A stretch of DNA of 64,000 bases from Christensenella sp. UBA2853. Lineage in GTDB: Bacteria > Bacillota > Clostridia > Christensenellales > Aristaeellaceae. This document shows positions 50,030 through 57,776 of this stretch, one piece after another (position 1 is the first letter of the stretch; each line of letters opens with the position of its first letter). A model generated the notes under the pieces. The model saw only the letters and a program-made list of their open reading frames with translations. It ran no database searches and had not been told where the DNA came from. Position numbers and translations under genes: made by a program. Where the stretch lies: positions 18,917 through 82,916 of the forward strand of contig DEFL01000057.1 of NCBI GenBank assembly GCA_002350845.1, written 5' to 3'.

Positions 50030-51358
50030 TTACATTCTGCCGAGATCCATGGCGGTATCGCCGTTCTGGTTCTTGCCGAAGACGTAGTCGTTGCCGGGCA
50101 GGATGGCGTTGAGCAGAACGCCGACCAGGGAAGCCACAGCCAGACCGGACAGGGAGATGGTCACGGAGCCGATCTGGAAAGCGATGGCGCCGGCGGTGGA
50201 GAAGGAGATGCCCAGGGACAGGGACATGATCAGAGCAGCAATGATGACGTTGCGGCTCTTGGTGAAGTCCACCTGATTTTCCACAACATTGCGCACGCCG
50301 ACGGCGGAGATCATGCCGTAGAGGATCAGGGACACGCCGCCGATGGTAGCGGTGGGCATGCAGTGCACGAGGGCAGCAAACTTCGGGCAGAAGGACAGGA
50401 CTGCAGCGATGCAGGCAGCGATGCGGATGACCTTGGGATCATAGACCTTGGTCAGGGCAAGCACGCCGGTATTCTCGCCATAGGTGGTGTTGGCCGGAGC
50501 GCCGAAGAGCGCAGCCATGGAGGTGGCAAGACCGTCACCGAGCAGGGTGCGGTGCAGGCCGGGATCTTCCACAAAGTTCGCACCCACCGTGGAGGAGATG
50601 GCGCAGATGTCGCCGATGTGCTCCATCATGGTGGCCAGGGAAATCGGAACCATGGCGATCAGGGCGGAGATGATCAGGGAGCCGTTGGCACCGGAGAAGA
50701 GAGAGAACACGGTTTCTTCCATCTTAATGGGGAATCCGATCCATGCAGCCTCGCGGACCTCAGTGAAGTCCACCATGCCGCAAAGGGCGGCCACAGCATA
50801 GGAACCAACCACGCCCAGGAGAATCGGGATGATCTTGATCATGCCCTTGCCCCAGATGTTGCACACCACGATGATGGCCACAGCCAGGATCGCGATCCAC
50901 CAGTTGGCAGCGCAGTTATTCACAGCGCTGGAAGCAAGGTTGATGCCGATGCAGATGATGATCGGGCCGGTGACGATCGGCGGGAAGTAGCGCATGACCT
51001 TGCTCGGGCCGAAAGCACGGAACAGCAGGGAAATGACCACATAGATCAGGCCGGCAACCAGAACGCCGACGCCTGCATAGGGAATCCAGCCGGTTCCTGC
51101 CACACCCTGGCTTTCAGCCATGGTTCTCACAGCAGCATAGCCGCCGAGGAATGCGAAGGAGGAGCCCAGGAATGCAGGCACTTTGCCTCCGGTGATCAGA
51201 TGGAACAGCAGTGTGCCCAGACCTGCCATGAGCAGTGTGGTGGCAACGTCAAGGCCGGTGAGCGTCGGAACCAGAACCGTCGCGCCGAACATGGCGAAAA
51301 CGTGCTGGAAACCGAGCAGAGCGTACTTGCCTGCAGAGAGCTTCTTGGTGTTGGACAT
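50030..51358 (-). CDS. uraA: Uracil permease (NCS2 family)
   Basis: A 442-residue nucleobase:cation symporter with fourteen predicted helices. Visible NCS2 marks are QHVFAMFGATVLVPTLTGLDVATTLLMAG at the start, IPISLATMMEHIGDICAIS and FGAPANTTYGENTGVLALTKV, the substrate-site region of UraA-type carriers. It lies 85 bases after pyrR under the same attenuator, which supports uracil over xanthine as substrate. Confidence 0.93.
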   Translation of the reverse strand: MSNTKKLSAGKYALLGFQHVFAMFGATVLVPTLTGLDVATTLLMAGLGTLLFHLITGGKVPAFLGSSFAFLGGYAAVRTMAESQGVAGTGWIPYAGVGVLVAGLIYVVISLLFRAFGPSKVMRYFPPIVTGPIIICIGINLASSAVNNCAANWWIAILAVAIIVVCNIWGKGMIKIIPILLGVVGSYAVAALCGMVDFTEVREAAWIGFPIKMEETVFSLFSGANGSLIISALIAMVPISLATMMEHIGDICAISSTVGANFVEDPGLHRTLLGDGLATSMAALFGAPANTTYGENTGVLALTKVYDPKVIRIAACIAAVLSFCPKFAALVHCMPTATIGGVSLILYGMISAVGVRNVVENQVDFTKSRNVIIAALIMSLSLGISFSTAGAIAFQIGSVTISLSGLAVASLVGVLLNAILPGNDYVFGKNQNGDTAMDLGRM

Positions 51359-51443
51359 GATAATCTTCCTTTCTGTATCCTTTGTACCATAGGGAAGGAA
51401 TGAATGATATTGATATCCGGCAGCGCCGGTTATCTTCGGTCAG

Positions 51444-51989
51444 TCAGGAGATGCTGTAGAGGGCCACATTGTCCTCCCCGTCCACCTCAGTCACTTTGAC
51501 GCCCACGCGCTCCATATGCGATGTCGGAATGTTCTTTCCCACAAAGTCCGGACGGATCGGCAGTTCGCGGTGGCCGCGGTCTATGAGTGCCGCAAGGCGG
51601 ATCGCGGAAGGGCGCCCGAGGTCCATGACCGCCTCCATGGCGGCCCTGGCCGTGCGGCCTGTAAAGAGCACATCATCCACCAGGACAATGATTTTGCCCG
51701 TCACCGTGCCCGGAATCTTGGTGCCCGACACGCTCGGGGCATCGGAAATCTCTGTCAGGTCATCCCGGTACATGGATATATCGACCTCACCGACTCCCAC
51801 GCGAACGCCTTCATAGCGCTCAATCAGGTCGGCCAGACGCGCAGCGATCGGAATCCCCCGCCTGCGAATGCCCACCAGCACCACCTGATCAAGTGGTTCG
51901 AGCTGTTCGATCATTTCATGCGCCATCCTGGCCAGTGCCCTGTTCATGGAAGGGCCGTCCAGGATCTGTGCCTTGACTTCAGTTTCCAA
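51444..51989 (-). CDS. pyrR: PyrR: pyrimidine operon regulator / uracil phosphoribosyltransferase
   Basis: A 181-residue RNA-binding attenuation protein that senses UMP and UTP and also has uracil phosphoribosyltransferase activity. The PRPP-binding loop is IIVLVDDVLFTGRTARAAMEAV (about residues 95-117), and MIEQLEPLDQVVLVGIRRRGIPIA is typical. Its own leader holds a PyrR-binding hairpin and terminator, so it controls itself and uraA. Confidence 0.96.
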   Translation of the reverse strand: METEVKAQILDGPSMNRALARMAHEMIEQLEPLDQVVLVGIRRRGIPIAARLADLIERYEGVRVGVGEVDISMYRDDLTEISDAPSVSGTKIPGTVTGKIIVLVDDVLFTGRTARAAMEAVMDLGRPSAIRLAALIDRGHRELPIRPDFVGKNIPTSHMERVGVKVTEVDGEDNVALYSIS

Positions 51990-52010
51990 TCGTCCATCTC
52001 CTCAAGCCGC

Positions 52011-52105
52011 AAAAAAACGCCTTTCCCGCAGCAGAAAGGCGCACACATGCAAAGTATGTCCTGCCTTCTCAGCCTCACGGGACTGTATTAAAGGAACCAG
52101 GTTTA
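52011..52105 (-). promoter_or_regulatory. PyrR-responsive attenuator (pyr leader)
   Basis: Read on the minus strand, the leader contains the PyrR anti-antiterminator loop AGTCCCGTGAGGCT (52071-52084), matching the consensus ARUCCNGNGAGGYU. It is followed by a terminator of CGCCTTTC/GAAAGGCG (52018-52041) and a run of seven T residues (52011-52017). High UMP should let PyrR bind and favour termination before pyrR and uraA. Confidence 0.9.
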
Positions 52106-52114
52106 CCGCGCGCA

Positions 52115-52143
52115 AGAATATCATATCTTTCTGCTTTTGTAAA
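52115..52143 (-). promoter_or_regulatory. Promoter of the pyrR-uraA unit
   Basis: TTTACA (52138-52143) and TATTCT (52115-52120) on the minus strand are spaced by 17 bases, placing the start just ahead of the attenuator. Confidence 0.55.
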
Positions 52144-52315
52144 GCAGTCTTTTCTGGTTTGTGTTTTTCCGGCCTGAACATGCACAGGATGCAATTTTTG
52201 TCAAGACCTTTTTTTCGTGCTTTTTCATCCCGAGTTTATCACATTTTCCAGGCAGATTTCACGGCTGAAATCGGCTCTGACTCATGATTTCTTTGCCTTC
52301 TTTGTGTCATGGTTC

Positions 52316-52344
52316 TTGACAGGAAGAATGATTTGTTCTATTCT
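52316..52344 (+). promoter_or_regulatory. Promoter of the GntR-PHP-pepF operon
   Basis: TTGACA (52316-52321) and TATTCT (52339-52344) are spaced by 17 bases. Confidence 0.7.
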
Positions 52345-52347
52345 TCC
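52322..52347. promoter_or_regulatory. Probable GntR operator within the promoter
   Basis: GGAAGAAT (52322-52329) and its exact reverse complement ATTCTTCC (52340-52347) flank a 10-base centre and cover the spacer and -10 box, so a dimer bound here would repress the operon, including the GntR gene itself. Confidence 0.6.
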
Positions 52348-52395
52348 CATGCAAGTGCAGAAAAAAAACAATCTGCTTTGCAAGGAGTCAATGGT

Positions 52396-53088
52396 ATGCC
52401 ACAAATTACGTTTCAGCCCATGATGGAAAGCCGCCCGATCCGCGACATCGCCTACGAAGTGCTCCGCCATGCCATCATTACCGGCGAAATCCCCGCAGGC
52501 GAACGGATTGTGGAAACAGAATATGCGTCCCGGCTGCATATCAGCCGCACACCCCTGCGCGAAGCGCTCCGGCGCCTTGAACGCGATGGTCTTGTTGAAT
52601 ATGAAATGCGCCGCGGTGTCATGGTGCGCGCGTTTACCCTTGAAGATGTCGAAGAGATCTATACCATCCGCAACGCGATGGAAATGCTCACGCTGCCGGC
52701 CATTATTGAAAACGCCACGCCGGAGGATATCGCCTCCCTGCGCCGGAAGCTCGCTGACATGGACCGACTGATTGCGGCCAATGATGTCGATACGCTCTCT
52801 CCCCTCACCCGCGCATTCCACGCCCAGCTGACGAGTCTTTGCCGCCAGAAGCGGATTCTCCGCGTGATTGACAGCCAGGATGAATACATCACCCGGTTCT
52901 CCGGCATGGCCATCCGCCAGGTCAGCAATCTCGCTGAATCGCACAAGGAGCATTATCAGCTGGTCGACTATGTCGAGAAGAAGGATCTCGAAGGCTTCCG
53001 CACCCTGATGGCGCATCATATTGACGACAGCAAACAGATGTGCCTCAAAGCGCTCAAAGAACAGTTCAAGGAGCAGAACCGCGCATGA
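52396..53088 (+). CDS. GntR family transcriptional regulator (FadR/FCD group)
   Basis: A 230-residue regulator. The winged helix-turn-helix is at residues 10-75 (IRDIAYEVLRHAIITGEIPAGERIVETEYASRLHISRTPLREALRRLERDGLVEY) and an FCD ligand domain follows. ATG 52396 follows AAGGAG. It overlaps the next gene by four bases (ATGA) and heads the operon with the PHP phosphatase and pepF. A palindrome in its promoter fits self-repression. FCD proteins usually sense small organic acids; the ligand here is unknown. Confidence 0.93.
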   Translation: MPQITFQPMMESRPIRDIAYEVLRHAIITGEIPAGERIVETEYASRLHISRTPLREALRRLERDGLVEYEMRRGVMVRAFTLEDVEEIYTIRNAMEMLTLPAIIENATPEDIASLRRKLADMDRLIAANDVDTLSPLTRAFHAQLTSLCRQKRILRVIDSQDEYITRFSGMAIRQVSNLAESHKEHYQLVDYVEKKDLEGFRTLMAHHIDDSKQMCLKALKEQFKEQNRA

Positions 53089-53888
53089 GTTTCCTTCTGG
53101 CCAACTATCATACACATACGATGCGATGCCAGCACGCGTCCGGAGAAGATGCGGACTACGTCGAGGCAGCGCTCAAAGCAGGCTACCAGGTGCTGGGGTT
53201 TTCCGACCACAGCCCCTGGCCTTTTTCATCCGGCTATGTCAGTCCCATCCGCATGAGCGCCGACCGGCTCGATGACTACATCGCCTCCGTCCATGATCTG
53301 CAGAAAATGTACGATGGGCGCATCCGCATTCATCTCGGGCTGGAAGCGGAGTACTTTCCCCGCTATCATGACTGGCTCGAGCGGATGCGCGATCGCGGCA
53401 TTTCCTATTTCATTCTTGGACAGCACTATGCGGACAGCGAGGAGGACACGCCTTACACGGGCAATGAATGCGTCACGGCGGACGGTGTGCGACGGTACAC
53501 CGAGTCCACAGTCCGCGCCATCCGGACCGGCCTGTTTGCCTACCTTGCGCATCCGGACCTCTTTATGCGGCACCGGACGGATGAACAGTTTGATGCGGTG
53601 TGCGGTGAGGCATCTGACATGATCTGTCAGGCCTGCCTTGAAATGCATCTCCCCATCGAATACAATCTTCTGGGGCTCCGCTATCAGCTGGAAGGCCGCA
53701 GCCGCGGCTATCCCTCCACCCCGTTCTGGGAGCGGGCGAAAAAGTACGGGAACACCGTGATCCTCGGCGTGGACGCCCATGCGCCTGCCCACCTCGACGG
53801 TCCGGACATCCGTGCGCTCGCCCTTGAGCGTCTCCATACCCTCGGCTATCCCGTGATTGACCGCCTGCCCATGGATCAAGATTACTAA
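53085..53888 (+). CDS. PHP-domain phosphatase (histidinol-phosphatase-like)
   Basis: A 267-residue PHP-family metal phosphoesterase. Metal-binding motifs are NYHTHTMRCQHASG at the start, GFSDHSPW near residue 45, the Glu in LGLEAEYF, ILGQHYAD, YLAHPDLF and the final GVDAHAP. This is the HisJ/HisK pattern, but no other histidine genes are nearby and the GntR context suggests another phosphate ester may be the substrate. The start overlaps the GntR stop. Confidence 0.88.
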   Translation: MSFLLANYHTHTMRCQHASGEDADYVEAALKAGYQVLGFSDHSPWPFSSGYVSPIRMSADRLDDYIASVHDLQKMYDGRIRIHLGLEAEYFPRYHDWLERMRDRGISYFILGQHYADSEEDTPYTGNECVTADGVRRYTESTVRAIRTGLFAYLAHPDLFMRHRTDEQFDAVCGEASDMICQACLEMHLPIEYNLLGLRYQLEGRSRGYPSTPFWERAKKYGNTVILGVDAHAPAHLDGPDIRALALERLHTLGYPVIDRLPMDQDY

Positions 53889-53904
53889 TCAGGAGGTAAC
53901 CTCT

Positions 53905-55650
53905 ATGCAGACACGCTGGGATCTTTCCTATCTCTATTCCGGGTTTGACGACCCCGCCTTCACATCCGACCTCAATGCGCTGAAAAGCAGCATTGAAGAG
54001 GCACGCACAGCCCTGGCATCCGCAGACGATGACCGGGCGTTCATCAAAGCTTTCATTACTGAGAATGAGGCCATTTCCTGCCTGACGGAGAAGCTGTTCT
54101 CCTACTGCGAGCTCACGCTGAGCGCGGACGCATCCAATGCGCAGGCGGAAAAGTATCTGGATCAGGTGATGCTGCTCTCCAATGACATCTCCCTGCTCTC
54201 CTCTTCTGTCGTGCGCCGCCTGGGCAATATGCAGAACCTGGAGGAAATCCTCGCTTCCCTTCCCGAAGCCGCACCCTGCGCCTTTGCGCTGCGCGAGATG
54301 GCCGAAGAAGCGCGCCACTCCATCCCGGAAGCCATTGAGCCCTGGATCCTCAAGATGCAGCTCTCCGGCGGCGGCGCTTTCTCCATGCTCCGCAACAAGC
54401 TCGATGCGACGCATCTGGTGGAGTATCGCGGGGAATCCCTGCCACTCTCCTCCGTCCGCGGTCTGGCCTATTCCCCGGATGAAAGTGTCCGCAGGGATGC
54501 GTATGAGGCGGAAATCACCAGCTACAGCAAGATGGAAATCCCCATGGCTTCCTGTCTCAATTCCATCAAGATGGAAGCACGAACCCTCTCCGAGCTCAAG
54601 GGATATCCGTCAGTTCTCGACATGACCCTCGCCGAATCCCGCATGGATCGGGAAACCCTCGACGCCATGTGGACCGCCGTGCGCGAGGCGTTGCCGGACT
54701 TCCGCCGGTACCTGCTCGCCAAGGCGCGTCTCCTCGGCCACAAAAATGGTCTGCCGTTCTTCGATCTGTTCGCGCCGGTTGGTAAGAGCCGGACCTACAC
54801 GCTGGAAGAAGCGCATGACCTCCTGCTCCGGGAGATGGGCAAGTTTACGCCGAAGATGGCTGAGTTTATGGACCACGCCTTCCAGGCCGGATGGATCGAT
54901 GTCTATCCGCGCGCCGGAAAAAGCGGCGGTGCATTCTGCGCCGGTGTGCACAGTTTTGACCGCAGTCTGGTGCTGACCAACTTCCAGGGCAGCTTCTCGG
55001 ATGTCTCAACACTCGCCCACGAGCTCGGGCATGCCTGGCACAACCGCTGTCTGGCCGGACTGCCCTATCTGATGATCGACACGCCGATGCCGCTGGCAGA
55101 AACCGCCTCCATCTTTAACGAGACCATGCTCTCCTACCAGGTGCTCTCCTCCTGCTCACCGGAAGAGGAACTCCATCTGCTGGAAAACGGGCTCATGGAA
55201 GCCACACAGACCGTCGTCGACATCTACAGCCGTTTCCTGTTTGAATCCGAAGTCATCCAGACGCGTGCGGACCATGCCATGACCCCGGATGAACTGAAGG
55301 ATGCCATGCTGCGTGCGCAGGACGCCTCCTACGGCGAAGGCCTGGATCCTGCCTTCCGTCATCCTTACATGTGGGCCTGCAAGAGCCATTACTACTCTTC
55401 CGGACTCAATTTCTACAATTTCCCCTATGCCTTCGGCCTGCTCTTCGGCAAGGGTGTCTTTGCCCGCTATCTCAAGGAAGGCAGCGCCTTTGTGGACACC
55501 TACTGCCAGCTGCTCCGCTCCTGCGGTTCCGCACCGGTCGCGGAAGTGGCTGCGAGCGTCGGCATCGATGTCCATTCCGTCGATTTCTGGCGCGAGAGCC
55601 TTTCCATGATCCGCCGCGATATCGACCGCTTCTGTGCGCTGTGCGAATAA
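53905..55650 (+). CDS. Oligoendopeptidase F family (M3) metallopeptidase
   Basis: A 581-residue cytosolic zinc oligopeptidase. The active site is LAHELGHAWHN near residue 371 (HExxH), followed by ETASIFNE about 25 residues later, which carries the third ligand. Length is typical of PepF. ATG 53905 follows AGGAGG by 8 bases, and it lies 16 bases after the PHP gene. It would break down short peptides, possibly imported ones. A strong terminator follows. Confidence 0.93.
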   Translation: MQTRWDLSYLYSGFDDPAFTSDLNALKSSIEEARTALASADDDRAFIKAFITENEAISCLTEKLFSYCELTLSADASNAQAEKYLDQVMLLSNDISLLSSSVVRRLGNMQNLEEILASLPEAAPCAFALREMAEEARHSIPEAIEPWILKMQLSGGGAFSMLRNKLDATHLVEYRGESLPLSSVRGLAYSPDESVRRDAYEAEITSYSKMEIPMASCLNSIKMEARTLSELKGYPSVLDMTLAESRMDRETLDAMWTAVREALPDFRRYLLAKARLLGHKNGLPFFDLFAPVGKSRTYTLEEAHDLLLREMGKFTPKMAEFMDHAFQAGWIDVYPRAGKSGGAFCAGVHSFDRSLVLTNFQGSFSDVSTLAHELGHAWHNRCLAGLPYLMIDTPMPLAETASIFNETMLSYQVLSSCSPEEELHLLENGLMEATQTVVDIYSRFLFESEVIQTRADHAMTPDELKDAMLRAQDASYGEGLDPAFRHPYMWACKSHYYSSGLNFYNFPYAFGLLFGKGVFARYLKEGSAFVDTYCQLLRSCGSAPVAEVAASVGIDVHSVDFWRESLSMIRRDIDRFCALCE

Positions 55651-55669
55651 TCCGCCATAAAGGCACAAA

Positions 55670-55698
55670 AAAAGAACTGCTTGCGCAGTTCTTTTTTT
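55670..55698. terminator. Bidirectional terminator between pepF and secG
   Basis: AAGAACTGC-TTGC-GCAGTTCTT (55672-55693) is flanked by A and T runs and serves both converging genes. Confidence 0.9.
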
Positions 55699-55714
55699 GT
55701 GTTTGATTCTATCC

Positions 55715-55942
55715 TCAGCCAAGCATCCACAGGACCAGAGAAAGCACGACGAACACAGCGGCGGAAATCTTGGTGCCCAGTTCGAGTTTGCTCTCAATGG
55801 CAGCTGCCTTTGTCTTCGTCATATTTGCAGTTACTTCGCCTGCGATGGTGCCAAGGCCCTGAGCCTTGCTGGACTGCAGGAGAACTGTAACAATCATGAA
55901 CAATGCAGAAAGAATAACCAGGATAGAAAGGACAATTGTCAT
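55715..55942 (-). CDS. secG: Preprotein translocase subunit SecG
   Basis: A 75-residue membrane protein with two helices (IVLSILVILSALFMIVTVLLQ and ISAAVFVVLSLVLWML) and the family loop SSKAQGLGTIAGE. It supports SecYE during protein export. ATG 55942 lies after AGGGGGTTGTACACT; the longer frame to 56002 is not coding. It is transcribed from its own promoter (55974-56002). Confidence 0.93.
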   Translation of the reverse strand: MTIVLSILVILSALFMIVTVLLQSSKAQGLGTIAGEVTANMTKTKAAAIESKLELGTKISAAVFVVLSLVLWMLG

Positions 55943-55973
55943 AGTGTACAACCCCCTAAAAGATGTCCGTGAA

Positions 55974-56002
55974 ATAGTATCACAGACCGGCGTAAAACGC
56001 AA
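55974..56002 (-). promoter_or_regulatory. Promoter of secG
   Basis: TTGCGT (55997-56002) and TACTAT (55974-55979) on the minus strand are spaced by 17 bases. Confidence 0.55.
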
Positions 56003-56011
56003 GGCTTTTCT

Positions 56012-56809
56012 TTACTGCGGCTGTTTTCCGATATAGGCAAGGATGCCGCCGTCCACATACAGGATGTGGCCGTTGACGAAATTGGAGGCATCGCTGGCGA
56101 GGAAAACGGCAGGTCCGCCCAGGTCTTCCGCTTCGCCCCATCTGCCGGCCGGCGTCTTGGCGCGAATGAAGGAATCGAAGGGGTGCATGGAACCGTCGGG
56201 CTGCTTTTCACGCAGAGGTGCGGTCTGGGGCGTGGCGATATAGCCCGGTCCAATGCCGTTGCACTGAATGTTGTACTCGCCGTATTCAGAGCAGATGTTT
56301 TTGGTGAGCATCTTCAGGCCGCCCTTGGCAGCTGCATAGGCGGAAACGGTCTCACGACCCAGTTCGCTCATCATGGAGCAGATGTTGATGATCTTGCCAT
56401 GGCCCTTCTTGATCATGGAAGGAATGACCGCCTTGGAGACGATGAAGGGAGCGTTCAGGTCAACATCAACAACCTGACGGAACTGGTCAGCGGTCATCTC
56501 GCACATCGGGATGCGCTTGATGATGCCGGCATTGTTGACGAGGATATCGATGACGCCGACTTCCTCTTCAATCTTTGCGACCATGGCCTGCACCTGGTCT
56601 TCCTTGGTGACGTCGCAGACATAGCCGTGTGCCTGGATGCCCTTTTCAGCATAGGCCTTGATGCCCAGGTCCACTTTTTCCTGATTGATGTCATTGAAGA
56701 CGATCGTGGCACCTGCTTCATGCATGGCGTTGGCGATGGCAAAACCGATGCCGTAGCTCGCACCGGTGATCAGAGCGACTTTACCTTCGAGAGAAAAAGG
56801 ATTCTTCAT
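56012..56809 (-). CDS. SDR oxidoreductase, KduD/gluconate 5-dehydrogenase-like
   Basis: A 265-residue short-chain dehydrogenase. The NAD(P) motif is TGASYGIG (residues 15-22), followed by NNAG, and the catalytic Ser/Tyr/Lys appear in NICSMMSELGRETVSAYAAAKGG. The C-terminal end ILYVDGGILAYIGKQP is like gluconate 5-dehydrogenase and KduD. Because it follows kduI by 34 bases, it probably reduces 5-keto-4-deoxyuronate-derived hexulosonate to 2-keto-3-deoxygluconate. ATG 56809 follows GGAGG by 8 bases. Confidence 0.87.
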   Translation of the reverse strand: MKNPFSLEGKVALITGASYGIGFAIANAMHEAGATIVFNDINQEKVDLGIKAYAEKGIQAHGYVCDVTKEDQVQAMVAKIEEEVGVIDILVNNAGIIKRIPMCEMTADQFRQVVDVDLNAPFIVSKAVIPSMIKKGHGKIINICSMMSELGRETVSAYAAAKGGLKMLTKNICSEYGEYNIQCNGIGPGYIATPQTAPLREKQPDGSMHPFDSFIRAKTPAGRWGEAEDLGGPAVFLASDASNFVNGHILYVDGGILAYIGKQPQ

Positions 56810-56843
56810 GTTCTGTTCCTCCATTTCATTCTTTCACGGATAA

Positions 56844-57674
56844 TTACATCAGGTCCTTCATGGCGATGCCGTCCATGTCGTCAAAGTCCTGGTTCTCGCC
56901 GCACATGCCCCAGATAAAGGTGTAGGCGCGGGTTCCGACACCGGAGTGGATGGACCAGGAAGGTGAAATCACAGCCTGTTCATTGCGCATGATGATATGG
57001 CGCGTCTGCTGGCCTTCGCCCATCATATGCACCACAAACGCATCTTCCGGCATATCGAAGTACAGATAGACTTCCATGCGGCGGTCATGCGTATGGCAGG
57101 GCATGGTGTTCCACACACTGCCCGGATTGAGCGTGGTCATGCCCATCACCAGCTGGCAGGACTTGACCTGACCGGGAAGGATATACTTCCGGATGGTGCG
57201 GGAATTGGCATCCTCCTGGCTGCCGAGTTCCTGATGCACACAGTCCTCGGGACGGATGTACACCGTAGGATAAGCGGTATGTGCCGGGCAGGAATTGAAA
57301 TAAAAGTGTGCAGGACATGCCGGATCCTTGGAGGCAAGGGAAATTTCCCGGCTCCCTCTCCCGACATACAGACCGTCGCGCGTACGCAGTGTGTAGACGG
57401 TGCCGTCCACGGTGACCGTGCCCTCACCGCCGATATTGATGATGCCCAGCTCACGGCGTTCCAGGAAATACTCCGCGCGGAGCTCGTCTCCTGCATCGAG
57501 TGTCAGTACTTTGTCCACCGGTACTGCGCCGCCTGTAATGATTCGGTCAATGTGGCTGTACACCATCTTGACATAATCCTTCTGAAACAGGTCATCAATC
57601 AGAAACTCACTGCGCAGCCGTTCCGTGTCATAGGTTCTGACATCGCGGGGTGAGCAGGCTGTCCGCAATTCCAT
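56844..57674 (-). CDS. kduI: 5-dehydro-4-deoxy-D-glucuronate isomerase
   Basis: A 276-residue cupin isomerase in the breakdown of unsaturated uronic acids from pectin or glycosaminoglycans. The zinc site is in NTMPCHTHDRRMEVYLYFD (two His and Glu), with a further His in ISPSWSIHSGVGT, all conserved. FNSCPAHTAYPTVYI is also typical. ATG 57674 follows AGGAGG by 7 bases. It forms a two-gene unit with the SDR. Downstream KDG kinase and aldolase are not in view. Confidence 0.95.
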   Translation of the reverse strand: MELRTACSPRDVRTYDTERLRSEFLIDDLFQKDYVKMVYSHIDRIITGGAVPVDKVLTLDAGDELRAEYFLERRELGIINIGGEGTVTVDGTVYTLRTRDGLYVGRGSREISLASKDPACPAHFYFNSCPAHTAYPTVYIRPEDCVHQELGSQEDANSRTIRKYILPGQVKSCQLVMGMTTLNPGSVWNTMPCHTHDRRMEVYLYFDMPEDAFVVHMMGEGQQTRHIIMRNEQAVISPSWSIHSGVGTRAYTFIWGMCGENQDFDDMDGIAMKDLM

Positions 57675-57730
57675 AGCCATTCCTCCTGTCATTCATTGGG
57701 TCTTCATAGACCGATAAACATACCTAATAT

Positions 57731-57759
57731 ATTGTATCGCATCCGAAACTGTTTGAAAA
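57731..57759 (-). promoter_or_regulatory. Promoter of the kduI-SDR unit
   Basis: TTTTCA (57754-57759) and TACAAT (57731-57736) on the minus strand are spaced by 17 bases. A short inverted repeat GGTCT/AGACC (about 57700-57713) in the leader may be an operator. Confidence 0.5.
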
Positions 57760-57776
57760 GGGTTATTTTGCACCGT

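Noticed and set aside
49961..51403. 480-residue open frame on the plus strand
   Set aside because: Antisense shadow of uraA; repetitive His/Gly/Asp-rich translation.
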